From: an uncultured Pseudocitrobacter sp. | Lineage (GTDB): Bacteria; Pseudomonadota; Gammaproteobacteria; Enterobacterales; Enterobacteriaceae | Length of the DNA stretch: 37,178 bases | Assembly (NCBI GenBank): GCA_913778145.1 | Contig: CAJYVI010000025.1 | Location: forward strand, 1-37,178 | Direction: 5' to 3' | Shown: positions 9,922-18,419 of the stretch, piece by piece | Numbering within the stretch: the stretch's first letter is position 1 | How the letters are laid out: each line of letters opens with the position of its first letter | The notes under the pieces: model-generated | Databases searched by the model: none | The model's input: the letters and a program-made list of their open reading frames with translations, nothing else | Told to the model about the DNA's origin: nothing | Translations under genes and position numbers: made by a program

Positions 9922-10833
9922 ATGCGTATCAAACAGCTGTTACCGCTTATCGGTGCATTATTTGCGCTCTACATTATCTGGGGCTCGACCTACTTCGCCA
10001 TCAGCATCGGCGTGGCCAGTTGGCCCCCGTTTATGATGGCAGGCGTGCGATTTCTTTCAGCGGGAACGTTGCTGCTGGGCTATCTGCTCCTTACCGGCCA
10101 TCGCCTCCCCGCCTGGCGTCCATTATTGAATGCCGCATTGATTGGCGTCCTGCTGCTTTCAGTGGGTAACGGCCTGGTGACCGTCGCCGAACATCAAAAT
10201 GTGCCTTCCGGTATTGCTGCCGTCATGGTCGCGACGGTGCCGCTGTTTACACTCTGCTTCAGCCGCTTTTTTGGTATCGCAACGCGGAAACTCGAATGGT
10301 TGGGGATCGCCATCGGTCTTGCCGGGATCATTCTCCTCAATAGCGGCGGCAACCTCAGCGGTAATCCGTGGGGCGCGGTATTAATCTTGATAGGTTCGAT
10401 GAGCTGGGCTTTTGGTTCTGTTTACGGATCGCGCATCGAATTACCCGTCGGCATGATGGCCGGTGCGATTGAAATGCTGGCGGCAGGTATCGTGCTGATG
10501 AGCGCCTCGTTACTGACGGGCGAGCGTCTGACGACCATGCCGGATACCTCTGGCTTTCTGGCGGTGGCATATCTGGCCGTTTTCGGCTCCATCATTGCCA
10601 TTAACGCGTATATGTTTTTGATCCGCAACGTGTCGCCTGCGGTCGCTACCAGCTATGCCTATGTTAACCCGGTGGTGGCGGTACTGCTGGGTACCGGGTT
10701 TAACGGCGAGCGGTTGTCTGGCATCGAGTGGCTGGCGCTGGTGATTATCATCGCCGCGGTGGTGCTGGTGACGTTAGGAAAGTATTTGGTGGGCGCGAAA
10801 AGCAGCGTTACATCGTGTCAGGTTGACAAGTAA
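9922..10833 (+). CDS. yedA: YedA, EamA/DMT-family inner-membrane transporter
   Basis: The product is a 303-residue drug/metabolite-superfamily protein with two EamA repeats (about residues 8-140 and 150-290) and ten predicted membrane segments. The signature LYIIWGSTYFAISIG is at residues 14-28. VTVAEHQNVPSGIAAVMVAT and NVSPAVATSYAYVNPVVAVLLG are shared with E. coli YedA (306). The substrate is not firmly known. Relatives export amino acids and small metabolites. GTGAGAAAT before the ATG is a weak ribosome site. The C-terminal tail after GKYLVGAK differs from E. coli and overlaps the 3' end of vsr by 26 bases. Confidence 0.93.
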   Translation: MRIKQLLPLIGALFALYIIWGSTYFAISIGVASWPPFMMAGVRFLSAGTLLLGYLLLTGHRLPAWRPLLNAALIGVLLLSVGNGLVTVAEHQNVPSGIAAVMVATVPLFTLCFSRFFGIATRKLEWLGIAIGLAGIILLNSGGNLSGNPWGAVLILIGSMSWAFGSVYGSRIELPVGMMAGAIEMLAAGIVLMSASLLTGERLTTMPDTSGFLAVAYLAVFGSIIAINAYMFLIRNVSPAVATSYAYVNPVVAVLLGTGFNGERLSGIEWLALVIIIAAVVLVTLGKYLVGAKSSVTSCQVDK

Positions 10834-11302
10834 CCGTCAGCTGCGACATTCCCTGAGTGCCGATCTGCGCGCTACCCTCGCTGGCGCAGATCCACTCTTC
10901 CAGCCGTTCCTTCAGGTCGTTATCAGCCAGTTTTTCACGCCCGCGCAGGGCGCACTCCCAGATAATCAATACCCGCCAACCCATCTGATGCAATCGGGCA
11001 ACATCACGGCTATCGCGCGCCACATTACTGGCGATTTTTGCCAGCCAGAACTCGGTTCGGGTAGCCGGAATTTTAAACAAATAGCAGTCGTGGTGATGCC
11101 AGAAGCAGCCGTGGGTGAAAATAACGCAGCGGTAATCCTCCAGTGCAAAGTCAGGCCGGCCGGGTAGGTTTTTCTCCTGCGCCGTCCAGGTAAAGCCGCA
11201 CTCGGCAAGCAGCGAGGCGACGCGTTTTTCAATCGCCGTATCACGCGTGCCGATTGCCCGCATGTTTTTGCTGCGGATGGCTTTATCGTGAACGTCCGCC
11301 AT
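10808..11302 (-). CDS. vsr: Vsr, very-short-patch repair endonuclease
   Basis: Vsr nicks 5' of the T in T:G mismatches produced when 5-methylcytosine deaminates inside CCWGG sites, which starts repair to C:G. The product has 164 residues against 156 in E. coli. The extra residues are at the C terminus (TVTCQPDTM), which runs into the convergent yedA. Catalytic Asp51 ([10 protein letters not shown]), His64 and His69, and the zinc ligands Cys66, His71, Cys73 and Cys117, can all be placed ([24 protein letters not shown]). The start lies 20 bases inside the dcm 3' end, the coupled arrangement seen in E. coli, which ties repair to methylation. Confidence 0.96.
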   Translation of the reverse strand: MADVHDKAIRSKNMRAIGTRDTAIEKRVASLLAECGFTWTAQEKNLPGRPDFALEDYRCVIFTHGCFWHHHDCYLFKIPATRTEFWLAKIASNVARDSRDVARLHQMGWRVLIIWECALRGREKLADNDLKERLEEWICASEGSAQIGTQGMSQLTVTCQPDTM

Positions 11303-12698
11303 TTTTCTCTCGCATTGTGACGGCCTGGAGAATGCGTGAACGCAATAGACGCGCTACGGCAGCAAAGACCGGCACCACCACCGAGTTGCCAAACTGGCGG
11401 TAGGCCTGCGTATCAGAAACCGGAATACGGAACTGATGCCCCTGCGGTTTTTCAAAGCCCATCAGGCGCGCGCATTCCCGTGGGGTTAAGCGGCGTGGGC
11501 GATGCAGCTGATTTTGTGGATCGTCGAAATCCTTCTCGCCCAGCGCTTTATCCCAGCCGCGATCGATAAGGATCTCCGCACCATCTTTGTAATAACGCGC
11601 AGAGAGAGTACGTGCCACGCTGCCGGGGCACGTCGGGTCAACCATGCCGTAACCAAAGCCGTTGCCTTTCGCCTGGTGCTTACGTGCGTAGCGGTAAAGA
11701 TATTTCCACAGTACCGGGGTCAGGATGAATTTCTCATCTACTTGCGGGTCAAGCAGTTCGCCAAATTCAGGACGACGCGCCGGGTAGTAATGAGGTATAT
11801 CGCGCAGGGTAAACCCTTTATGCAGGCCGAGATCGCGACGAAAGCCCACCAGTACGATGCGTTCGCGGTGCTGCGGTAAAAAGTGCTGCCCGTCGATAAT
11901 TTTCGGGTCATCCGCGCCCATATCCGCCGCATCAGAGACTTCGTATCCCAGTTCATCCAGGGTTTGCATAATAATGCGGAAGGTTTTGCCGCCGTCGTGG
12001 CTTTTCAGATTTTTGACGTTCTCCAGCACAAAGATGGGCGGGCGGCGGGCGTCGATGATGCGGACCACGTCAAAAAACAGCGTGCCCTGCGTATCGCAGG
12101 CAAAACCGTGCGCGCGACCTAATGCATTTTTCTTGGAGACGCCCGCCAGCGAGAATGGCTGGCACGGGAAACCTGCGAGCAAAACATCGTGCTGGGGAAT
12201 GTGTTGCCGAATATGCGCCTGGGCTTCGCTATCGCTGATATCAGTGTGATGACTTAAGGTGATATCACGAATATCGGCGTTGAACTGGTGCTCGTTCGGA
12301 TCGCAGTACCAGTTCGCTTTATAGGTACGCACCGCATGTTTGTTCCATTCACTGGTAAACACGCACTTCCCGCCGATGGCTTCAAACCCATAACGAATAC
12401 CGCCGATACCGGCAAACAGGTCAACAAAACGAAACGCGTAATGGGGATGATGCGCAGGCGGTTTGGGCAGTAACGCCGCCAGCTGTGCTATCTCATTTTC
12501 ACCTAAACGCGTATTGGCACGCGCAAGCGTCACCATGCGTTTAACGATGGCCGGGCTCCAGTGCTGTTCGCCTACCGCATTCAACTGCGCGACAACGGTT
12601 TTCAGATCGTAAATTTCCAGCACATGTTCAAGCAGTGCCTGAGCATCCGTTTCAACCGCCCGATGCGGGGCCGCGCTCAGTGACTCACTCTGTTGCAT
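11283..12698 (-). CDS. dcm: Dcm, DNA cytosine-5 methyltransferase (CCWGG)
   Basis: Dcm methylates the inner cytosine of CCWGG, using S-adenosylmethionine. From ATG 12698 ([10 protein letters not shown]) the product has 471 residues (E. coli 472). The open frame reaches TTG 12719, but the ATG aligns with the E. coli start, so it is preferred. Motif I is DLFAGIGGI (near residue 93). Motif IV is [11 protein letters not shown] with catalytic Cys179. Motif VI is ENVKNLKSH, motif [15 protein letters not shown], and motif X FGNSVVVP at the end. A specificity region lies between motifs VIII and IX. No cognate restriction enzyme is adjacent, so it is an orphan methylase, as in E. coli. Confidence 0.97.
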   Translation of the reverse strand: MQQSESLSAAPHRAVETDAQALLEHVLEIYDLKTVVAQLNAVGEQHWSPAIVKRMVTLARANTRLGENEIAQLAALLPKPPAHHPHYAFRFVDLFAGIGGIRYGFEAIGGKCVFTSEWNKHAVRTYKANWYCDPNEHQFNADIRDITLSHHTDISDSEAQAHIRQHIPQHDVLLAGFPCQPFSLAGVSKKNALGRAHGFACDTQGTLFFDVVRIIDARRPPIFVLENVKNLKSHDGGKTFRIIMQTLDELGYEVSDAADMGADDPKIIDGQHFLPQHRERIVLVGFRRDLGLHKGFTLRDIPHYYPARRPEFGELLDPQVDEKFILTPVLWKYLYRYARKHQAKGNGFGYGMVDPTCPGSVARTLSARYYKDGAEILIDRGWDKALGEKDFDDPQNQLHRPRRLTPRECARLMGFEKPQGHQFRIPVSDTQAYRQFGNSVVVPVFAAVARLLRSRILQAVTMREKNGGRSR

Positions 12699-12755
12699 AG
12701 ATTCAACCAGACCAGACAAATAAGCGTGAGATTACCATACTTTGCCGCAGGAAAT

Positions 12756-13451
12756 TCATTCCAGCGGCGCAAATCGGCGCACTACCGACTCATCGCTCCC
12801 CAGCGGGTCGCCACGCAGCTCGGCGCTTAATTTCGCCATAAACTGCACCAGATAATCAGCGTTATGCCTGGCAAGCCTACGCCCGCTTGCCGTTTGCATG
12901 GTTTGCGGTAAACGTAACAGTTTGGTCTGGAAGTGATCCAGCGCCCAGCGTTTGTCGTCTAAGGGTCGAGCATCGGCAAACGGGTCGTCCGCGTTAAACA
13001 GCGGCGTGTTCATGGCACCCGATACGGCAAACACGCGCGCAAGGCCAATTGCGCCCAACGCCTCAAGACGGTCGGCATCCTGCACAATTTTCGCTTCCAG
13101 CGTCAGCGGCGGTATCTGTGCGCTATAACTGTGCGCTTCAATGGCATGGGCTAAAGCAGCAAAGTGTTCATCCGGGAAGTCGGGGAAATCCTCCCGCAGA
13201 ATAGCCAGCGTGCGTTCGGCGGATAACCGCGACGCGCGGGAACGATCGGGATGATTTTTGGGCGGGCTGATGATGTCGTGAAAATAGCAGGCGGTGAGTA
13301 GCACCAGTAAGTTGACCGGCTCGTCTGCGGCAATGTGTCTGGCTGTATGCCAGACACGGCGGAAATGGGAAATATCGTGGGCGGCGTCGCCACCGGGGTA
13401 ATGTTGAGCGAACCAGCGTTCGAAACGCTGCTGCCAGGCATCGATTGTCAT
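12756..13451 (-). CDS. yedJ: YedJ, HD-domain phosphohydrolase family
   Basis: The product is a 231-residue HD-superfamily metal-dependent phosphohydrolase, the same length as E. coli YedJ. HD-type ligands are visible in [12 protein letters not shown] (near residue 25), LTACYFHDI (near 55) and [16 protein letters not shown] (near 125). The conserved [12 protein letters not shown] and [15 protein letters not shown] follow. The frame is open to 13493, but ATG 13451 ([13 protein letters not shown]) aligns with the family start and the upstream extension has no ribosome site. The substrate is not established. It is encoded between dcm and drpB, as in E. coli. Confidence 0.92.
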   Translation of the reverse strand: MTIDAWQQRFERWFAQHYPGGDAAHDISHFRRVWHTARHIAADEPVNLLVLLTACYFHDIISPPKNHPDRSRASRLSAERTLAILREDFPDFPDEHFAALAHAIEAHSYSAQIPPLTLEAKIVQDADRLEALGAIGLARVFAVSGAMNTPLFNADDPFADARPLDDKRWALDHFQTKLLRLPQTMQTASGRRLARHNADYLVQFMAKLSAELRGDPLGSDESVVRRFAPLE

Positions 13452-13508
13452 ACGTAGGCTCTTTATTCCCTTTAAAGGCCATGAGCATAACAAGTTTCGC
13501 TCAGCGCA

Positions 13509-13778
13509 TCATTCCTGAATCTGGCGCGGACGGGTATACCAGGCAATGCCGCCGAGGATCAACCCGACGATGCCCAGCACGATAAAACCGGCCAGGGCAC
13601 CCAGTAGCTTGCCAGAGGTTGATGCGATTTCACCGTCCAGCGTTGCGCCGGGAATGGATTCCACGTCGCTTATCACCCAAAAGTAACGCCCCATCGCCCA
13701 AATAAAATAGCCACAGAACGCATAAAAAACCCATAACGCCAGCTTTCCGCCAGGGCCACGCGTCATTGTTTCTTCCAT
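13509..13778 (-). CDS. drpB: DrpB (YedR)-like small inner-membrane protein
   Basis: The product is an 89-residue protein with two membrane segments (about residues 13-36 and 60-82) and a short periplasmic loop rich in acidic and Ser/Gly residues. The start MEETMTRGPGGKLALWVFYAFCG and the end GGIAWYTRPR fit my recollection of E. coli YedR, renamed DrpB as a non-essential cell-division protein that rescues ftsEX defects when overproduced. Gene order (yedJ, then this gene, then a porin in yedS position) supports the assignment. GAGAG lies 6 bases before ATG 13778. The divisome role is taken from E. coli. Confidence 0.8.
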   Translation of the reverse strand: MEETMTRGPGGKLALWVFYAFCGYFIWAMGRYFWVISDVESIPGATLDGEIASTSGKLLGALAGFIVLGIVGLILGGIAWYTRPRQIQE

Positions 13779-13904
13779 ATAACACTCTCATTTAACGAGA
13801 AAAACCGTTGTTGCCGCAATTCCACTTAAGGAACAAATGTGATTGCGGTCACATTATAGCGACTCTTTGCGCGCTGAGTAGTACTGGTCGGTCCTGCCGG
13901 TATG

Positions 13905-13938
13905 CAAAATGCCGATCGTTTGATCTTCGGCAATTTTG
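13905..13938. other. Unassigned 34-bp hairpin in the drpB-porin intergenic region
   Basis: CAAAATGCCGA (13905-13915) and TCGGCAATTTTG (13927-13938) are reverse complements apart from one bulged base, and an inner GATC-GTTT-GATC palindrome can pair too. It resembles a bidirectional terminator or the end of a small transcript, but no gene ends here. The 697-bp stretch 13779-14475 otherwise holds the RseX-like RNA and the porin control region. Confidence 0.5.
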
Positions 13939-14105
13939 TGGGGTAGCGCACAATTCTCACCCAGCGCAGGGGCCGAAAGGCGATGTTCAGGCGTAAATAA
14001 ATAGTTTTGTTATATGTTTTAATATTTCAAATTCATTCATTAAATATTCCACAATCCGTTTTCAGACTTTCTTTTTTATTCGGTTCATGCAACTATAAAA
14101 CCGTT

Positions 14106-14191
14106 ATTAGCCTTTTGTTGTTTTACACTGCACTCGTTAATTTTTTCATCTAAAGCAGGCCCGATAAACTTTTTTATCGGGCTTTTTTTTT
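14106..14191 (+). ncRNA. rseX: Probable RseX-like small RNA
   Basis: A strong intrinsic terminator (14159-14191) stands alone in the drpB-porin interval, with no protein gene ending before it, so it must close a short transcript. A possible -10 box TATAAA (14094-14099) suggests a start near 14106 and a length near 86 nt. In E. coli the 91-nt Hfq-dependent RNA RseX, which represses ompA and ompC, lies in exactly this interval (yedR-yedS) in the same direction. Identity with RseX rests on position, length and terminator. I cannot align it confidently from memory. Confidence 0.62.
14159..14191 (+). terminator. Intrinsic terminator of the RseX-like RNA
   Basis: GCCCGATAAA (14159-14168) pairs perfectly with TTTATCGGGC (14173-14182), and nine Ts follow. 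It is a textbook Rho-independent terminator on the plus strand, about 285 bases upstream of the porin start. Confidence 0.9.
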
Positions 14192-14335
14192 GTTCCTCGC
14201 TTTTGAAAACCTCTCATCTTATAAATATAACCGTTACAAATACCACCACTACAAAACAACGCTAAATCAATGAAATCAATGCATTATATCAAAACGGAAA
14301 ATATTAACCACACTATAAATACACCCTTAAAATGA

Positions 14336-14409
14336 TTGAAACATTTTGCAATGTTTAATATAAAATAGTTACATCTTTACTTTAAAATAAAATGAACTCT
14401 ATAGATAAT
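14336..14409 (+). promoter_or_regulatory. Candidate OmpR-controlled porin promoter
   Basis: TTGAAACATTTTG (14336-14348) and GTTACATCTTTACTTT (14368-14383) resemble the GAAACAT and GTTACAT half sites of OmpR boxes at ompC and ompF. GATAAT (14404-14409) would be the -10 box, placing the second element at about -33 to -48 and leaving a leader of about 60 nt. This is inference by resemblance. ompS1 in Salmonella is known to be OmpR-, H-NS- and LeuO-controlled. Confidence 0.4.
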
Positions 14410-14475
14410 ATCGCCGCTGCAATGCTGACATTTCTAAAAGCATTCATAAACATTATTATTTAAAGGAAATAAATA

Positions 14476-15678
14476 ATGAAAAGAAAAGTATTGGCAATTA
14501 TTGTTCCGGCATTATTGGTGGCTGGTGCAGCAAATGCAGCGGAAATCTACAATAAAGACGGTAACAAACTGGATCTCTACGGGAAAGTCGATGCACGTCA
14601 TACTTTCTCTGACAATCCGGGTGACGATGGTGATGAATCTATCGTAGAGCTGGGATTCAGAGGTGAAACTCAAATTACTCCAGAGCTGACTGGTTATGGG
14701 CAGGCGCTGGGTAAAATGATTGCGAATGACACTGAATCTGCTGGCGGCAATGGTTACATGAAACTCGCTTTCGCTGGTCTGAAGTATGCAGATGCCGGTT
14801 CATTTGACTATGGTCGTAACTATGGCGTCGTTTACGACGTTGAAGCCTGGACAGATATGTTGCCGGTGTTTGGCGGTGACTCTTATACCTGGACAGATAA
14901 CTACATGACAGGCCGTGCCAACGGCGTTGCGACTTATAGAAATACTGACTTCTTCGGTCAGGTAGAAGGATTGAATTTCGCACTGCAGTATCAAGGCAAT
15001 AACGAAAGCGGCGGCACCGATGACGGCCAAAATGAAGGCACTAAAAACCGCCATGATGGTGATGATTTCCGACTGGACAACGGTGATGGCTTTGGTATTT
15101 CTACAACCTATGACTTTGGCGACGTACTGGAAGGCCTGAGTGTAGGTGCGGCATATTCTTCCTCTGACCGTACCAACGATCAAGTAGCTGCTGGCACTAT
15201 TCACAACCGTTATAGCAAATACGCAGGCGGGGATGAGGCAGAAGCCTGGACCATTGGTATGAAATATGATGGTGCTGTTTCCGGTACAAATGGCGCTTAC
15301 TTAGCGTTAATGTATGCTGAAACCCGTAATATGACCCCTTATGGCAATGACGGTATTGCCAACAAAACTCAGAACTTTGAAGCGGTTGCACAATACCAGT
15401 TCGACTTCGGTCTGCGTCCGTCTTTAGCGTGGGTTTACTCTAAAGGTAAGGATATGGGCGGCTATGATGGCTTCAACGGCCAGCATCACGTCACTGAATA
15501 CACCGACAAAACGCTGGTGAACTATATCTCTGTCGCAGCAACCTACTACTTCAACAAAAACATGTCTGCTTATGTTGATTACAAAATCAACATGCTGGAT
15601 AACAACGTTGAGTTCTACCATGACAACGGCATCTCTACCGATGACGTTGTGGGTGTTGGCTTAACCTATCAGTTCTAA
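14476..15678 (+). CDS. ompS1: OmpS1/OmpC-type general porin
   Basis: The product is a trimeric outer-membrane 16-strand porin of 400 residues. The signal peptide [21 protein letters not shown] is followed by the mature start [19 protein letters not shown], typical of the OmpC/OmpF/PhoE family, and the protein ends in aromatic Phe (VGVGLTYQF), the signal for BAM-dependent insertion. The constriction-loop motif of L3 ([20 protein letters not shown]) is present. Its location after drpB matches Salmonella ompS1 and the broken E. coli yedS. Here the frame is intact. AAGGAA precedes the ATG. One loop (residues 175-200) is very rich in Gly, Asp and Asn. OmpS1 is the best name, but it could be called an OmpC-like porin. 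Confidence 0.88.
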   Translation: MKRKVLAIIVPALLVAGAANAAEIYNKDGNKLDLYGKVDARHTFSDNPGDDGDESIVELGFRGETQITPELTGYGQALGKMIANDTESAGGNGYMKLAFAGLKYADAGSFDYGRNYGVVYDVEAWTDMLPVFGGDSYTWTDNYMTGRANGVATYRNTDFFGQVEGLNFALQYQGNNESGGTDDGQNEGTKNRHDGDDFRLDNGDGFGISTTYDFGDVLEGLSVGAAYSSSDRTNDQVAAGTIHNRYSKYAGGDEAEAWTIGMKYDGAVSGTNGAYLALMYAETRNMTPYGNDGIANKTQNFEAVAQYQFDFGLRPSLAWVYSKGKDMGGYDGFNGQHHVTEYTDKTLVNYISVAATYYFNKNMSAYVDYKINMLDNNVEFYHDNGISTDDVVGVGLTYQF

Positions 15679-15695
15679 GCCCTATTTATAACAAA

Positions 15696-15716
15696 GCCCG
15701 CATTGCGGGCTTTTTT
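15696..15716. terminator. Bidirectional intrinsic terminator, porin / MurQ-like gene
   Basis: GCCCGC-ATT-GCGGGC (15696-15710), flanked by AAA and TTTTTT, terminates the porin transcript. The minus-strand tail TTTGTT could also serve the converging MurQ-like gene. Confidence 0.88.
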
Positions 15717-15737
15717 CATTTATAAATCCAGACAACC

Positions 15738-16634
15738 TTACGGCGCTTCCTGCAACGCCACCCGCACAAAACCATTGTTCTGCGCCAGCAACGCATTAGC
15801 GTCCTGTACCTCCATACCGGTAAGCACCATCAGAATTGCGGTTTTACAGTGATGATCGCAGCGTTCCAGCGCGGCCTTCGCCATGGCGCGTGAACAACTT
15901 CCCGCTTCCATCACAATCGCAATCTGACGCTCGCACCACTGAGTTGTATCTCCGTCGAGATCGACGCGCAGGTTGCTGTAAACCCGACCGCTGCGAATTG
16001 CCAGACCGGTGGTCAGCATATTCAGAACCAGCTTCTGCGCGGCGTTGGCTTTCGGATTACCATAGCCTGCCACCACTTCTGCTCCGGTTTGCGGCGCGAT
16101 AACCAGCGACGCCAGCTGCGCGGCTTCGCTTTGTGGATTACGCGTCAGCACGGCAACCGGCGCGCCCAGCGACCATGCGTGACGTATAGCGCCCCACACC
16201 CAGGGCGTTTTGCCGCCAACGGTCAAAGCAAGCAGCATATCTTTGTCATTAAAGCCAATCGCCTGGAGATCCAGCACGCCACGATCATAATCGTACGCGG
16301 CTTCGCTTTTTTCATTCAGCATCGCCTGCGGCCCGCCGGCGATAAGCCCAATAACCGGGCCGTGGCCCTGCGGCGTAAACTCACTGGCGGCCAGCATCCC
16401 GGCTCGCCCCGACGCGCCTGCGCCGACGATAACTAAACGCCCACCGCGGCTTAGCGCCGCCGCAGCTTGATCCACTAAACGGGTAATTTCATCCAGACAA
16501 GGCGTGATGGCATCGGCAATACGTTTATCTTCCTGATTGATAACGTTAAGCATGTCCTCGGTGGACAATCTGTCGATATCGGCGGTAACAGCACTGCGTC
16601 GTTCCATGACTGCATCGGTAAGCTTAATGCTCAT
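15738..16634 (-). CDS. MurQ-like SIS-domain protein, catalytic Glu replaced
   Basis: The product is a 298-residue protein of the MurQ/glucokinase-regulator SIS family. MurQ cleaves the lactyl ether of N-acetylmuramic acid 6-phosphate. The phosphosugar loop VGAGASGRAGMLAASEFTP carries the equivalent of E. coli MurQ Glu83, and AQKLVLNMLTTGLAIRSGRVY is strongly conserved. By ungapped alignment from GLIAGG, the second catalytic residue (E. coli Glu114) is Ala, and the E. coli SSRMKAGTAQ motif reads YGNPKANAAQ here. Activity as a standard etherase is therefore doubtful. ATG 16634 has AGGAGG 6 bases upstream. The frame extension to 16706 is not supported. It is divergent from the DcuS-like gene, with no murP or murR nearby. 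Confidence 0.82.
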   Translation of the reverse strand: MSIKLTDAVMERRSAVTADIDRLSTEDMLNVINQEDKRIADAITPCLDEITRLVDQAAAALSRGGRLVIVGAGASGRAGMLAASEFTPQGHGPVIGLIAGGPQAMLNEKSEAAYDYDRGVLDLQAIGFNDKDMLLALTVGGKTPWVWGAIRHAWSLGAPVAVLTRNPQSEAAQLASLVIAPQTGAEVVAGYGNPKANAAQKLVLNMLTTGLAIRSGRVYSNLRVDLDGDTTQWCERQIAIVMEAGSCSRAMAKAALERCDHHCKTAILMVLTGMEVQDANALLAQNNGFVRVALQEAP

Positions 16635-16799
16635 AAACTGCCTCCTTATTATGAGTTGTCTCTCAATATAAAGTGTTTCATATGTATAGCCTGAGAGAGG
16701 TGTCACAAAGAGAGGTTTGTTTTCGTGAGGCTGACACCGCTTTAAGAAATCGGGCTTATCAGCGATAATGCTTGTTTATGATTGATAACAGGGATCCCG

Positions 16800-18419
16800 A
16801 TGCACGATTTTCAGCAGCCTCAACGCGCGACAAAACGCCCGATGAAGCTCAGCACGCTGGTCACCTTAATGGTCTGCGGCGTTATCGGAGCCGTTCTGCT
16901 GGTTATCTACACCTTTTATCTTGCGCAAATTGCCAAAGCCACGCGGACGGGTTTGCAGGACACCGCCTTCGCCATCGCCCGTACCCTTGCGAATTCACCG
17001 GAAATAAAACGTGGCCTGACCTCGCCTTCTTACAGCGATATCATTCAGCCGATTTCAACCGCCGTGGAACAGCGTAATCACCTGCTCTACGCGGTGGTGA
17101 CCGATATGCACGGCATTCGCTACTCGCATCCCGATCCGCGCCGCGTCGGTCAGCGCTTCATCGGGGAAGATTTGCAGCCCGCCCTGCTCGGTCAGGAGAA
17201 CGTGTCGGTGAACCACGGCGTGCTGGAAGAGGCTTTGCGCGTCTTTACCCCAATTTATGATGCGCAACATCGACAAATTGGCGTGGTAATTGTCGGCATC
17301 TCAATGAATGACGTTCAGGCACAAATCAACGCCAGCCGCTGGAATGCCATCTGGTTTGTGCTCTTCAGCGTGATTATCGGCAGCTTCGGAACCTGGGGGC
17401 TGGTACGGGTTCTGAAAAACATTCTGTTTGGTCTTGAACCCTATGAGATCTCTACGCTGTTTGAGCAGCGTCAGGCAATGCTGCAATCATTGAAAGAAGG
17501 CGTCATTGCGGTCGATAGCCATGGGAGCGTCACGCTCATTAACCACACCGCGAGGCAAATTCTGCTCTCCGCCAACAATCGTCAGCCCGGCGAACCGCCG
17601 CATGCGCCGTTACAGGGCAACCTGCAACAGGTTCTGTCCACCGGGGTAGCGATTCAGGATCAGGAGGTGGGCTGCAATGGGCGTCTGCTATTGACGAACA
17701 CCGTGCCGGTTCGTAGCCAGAATCAGGTGATTGGCGCAATTTGTACGTTCCGCGATAAAACCGAAGTCAGTCAGTTGATGCAGCGTATGGACGGTATGGT
17801 TAACTACGTCGATGCTCTGCGTGCACAGTCGCACGAGTTTATGAATAAACTGCACGTGATCCTCGGGCTGTTGAACATTAAGCGCTATGACAAGCTGGAA
17901 GAATACATTCTGCAAACCGCGCAAAATTATCAGACCGACATCGGCGAAATTCAGCATAAAATTAAGTCACCGATTGTGGCCGGTTTTCTGCTTGGCAAAA
18001 TCAATCGCGCCAAAGACGCCGGGGTTACGTTGACGCTTGCCGAAGAGTCGCGGGTGCCGGATAACCCCAACGAGCAGCAGGTGGCGGTACTGGTCACCGT
18101 GCTGGGTAACCTGATTGAAAATGCGCTGGATGCCATGTCCGGCCAGACGGAAGGCGAAATAAGCCTGCTGCTGCACTATCATAATGGCTGGCTTTCCAGT
18201 GAAGTCAGTGATGACGGGCCAGGCATCGCCCCGGACAAAATTGATGCTATTTTTACCAAAGGTTTTTCGACGAAAGGCGAGAATCGCGGCGTCGGGCTGT
18301 TTCTGGCCCGTCAGCAAACTGAAAACCTCGGCGGCAGTATTGTCGTGGAATCAGAGCCGGGCGTCTTTACGCAATTTTTTGTACAAATCCCCTGGGACAG
18401 CGAGAGGAATGCCGAGTGA
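16800..18419 (+). CDS. DcuS-type C4-dicarboxylate sensor histidine kinase
   Basis: The product is a 539-residue membrane kinase close to E. coli DcuS (543). A membrane segment near residues 22-43 is followed by a periplasmic PASp/Cache domain, a second segment (about 183-205), a cytoplasmic PAS domain (about 215-325), a SPOB-type helix pair with phospho-acceptor His345 in SQSHEFMNKLH-like context (QSHEFMNKLHVILGLL), and an HATPase domain (NLIENALDAM; DDGPGIAPDKID; GVGLFLARQ). From ATG 16800 the numbering matches DcuS, and ligand residues Arg107, His110, Phe120, Arg147, Phe149 and Gln159 are all retained, so fumarate, malate or succinate sensing is likely. AGGGA lies 5 bases upstream. ATG 16782 is an alternative start. 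The stop overlaps the regulator by 4 bases. Confidence 0.92.
   Translation: MHDFQQPQRATKRPMKLSTLVTLMVCGVIGAVLLVIYTFYLAQIAKATRTGLQDTAFAIARTLANSPEIKRGLTSPSYSDIIQPISTAVEQRNHLLYAVVTDMHGIRYSHPDPRRVGQRFIGEDLQPALLGQENVSVNHGVLEEALRVFTPIYDAQHRQIGVVIVGISMNDVQAQINASRWNAIWFVLFSVIIGSFGTWGLVRVLKNILFGLEPYEISTLFEQRQAMLQSLKEGVIAVDSHGSVTLINHTARQILLSANNRQPGEPPHAPLQGNLQQVLSTGVAIQDQEVGCNGRLLLTNTVPVRSQNQVIGAICTFRDKTEVSQLMQRMDGMVNYVDALRAQSHEFMNKLHVILGLLNIKRYDKLEEYILQTAQNYQTDIGEIQHKIKSPIVAGFLLGKINRAKDAGVTLTLAEESRVPDNPNEQQVAVLVTVLGNLIENALDAMSGQTEGEISLLLHYHNGWLSSEVSDDGPGIAPDKIDAIFTKGFSTKGENRGVGLFLARQQTENLGGSIVVESEPGVFTQFFVQIPWDSERNAE

Noticed and set aside
9303..10169. 288-residue frame crossing yedI and yedA
   Set aside because: Antisense to yedI and out of frame with yedA, both clearly real; Ser/Thr/Ala-rich shadow sequence.
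12699..12719. TTG start for Dcm seven codons upstream
   Set aside because: ATG 12698 aligns with the E. coli start and gives the family length; no better ribosome site is present for TTG.
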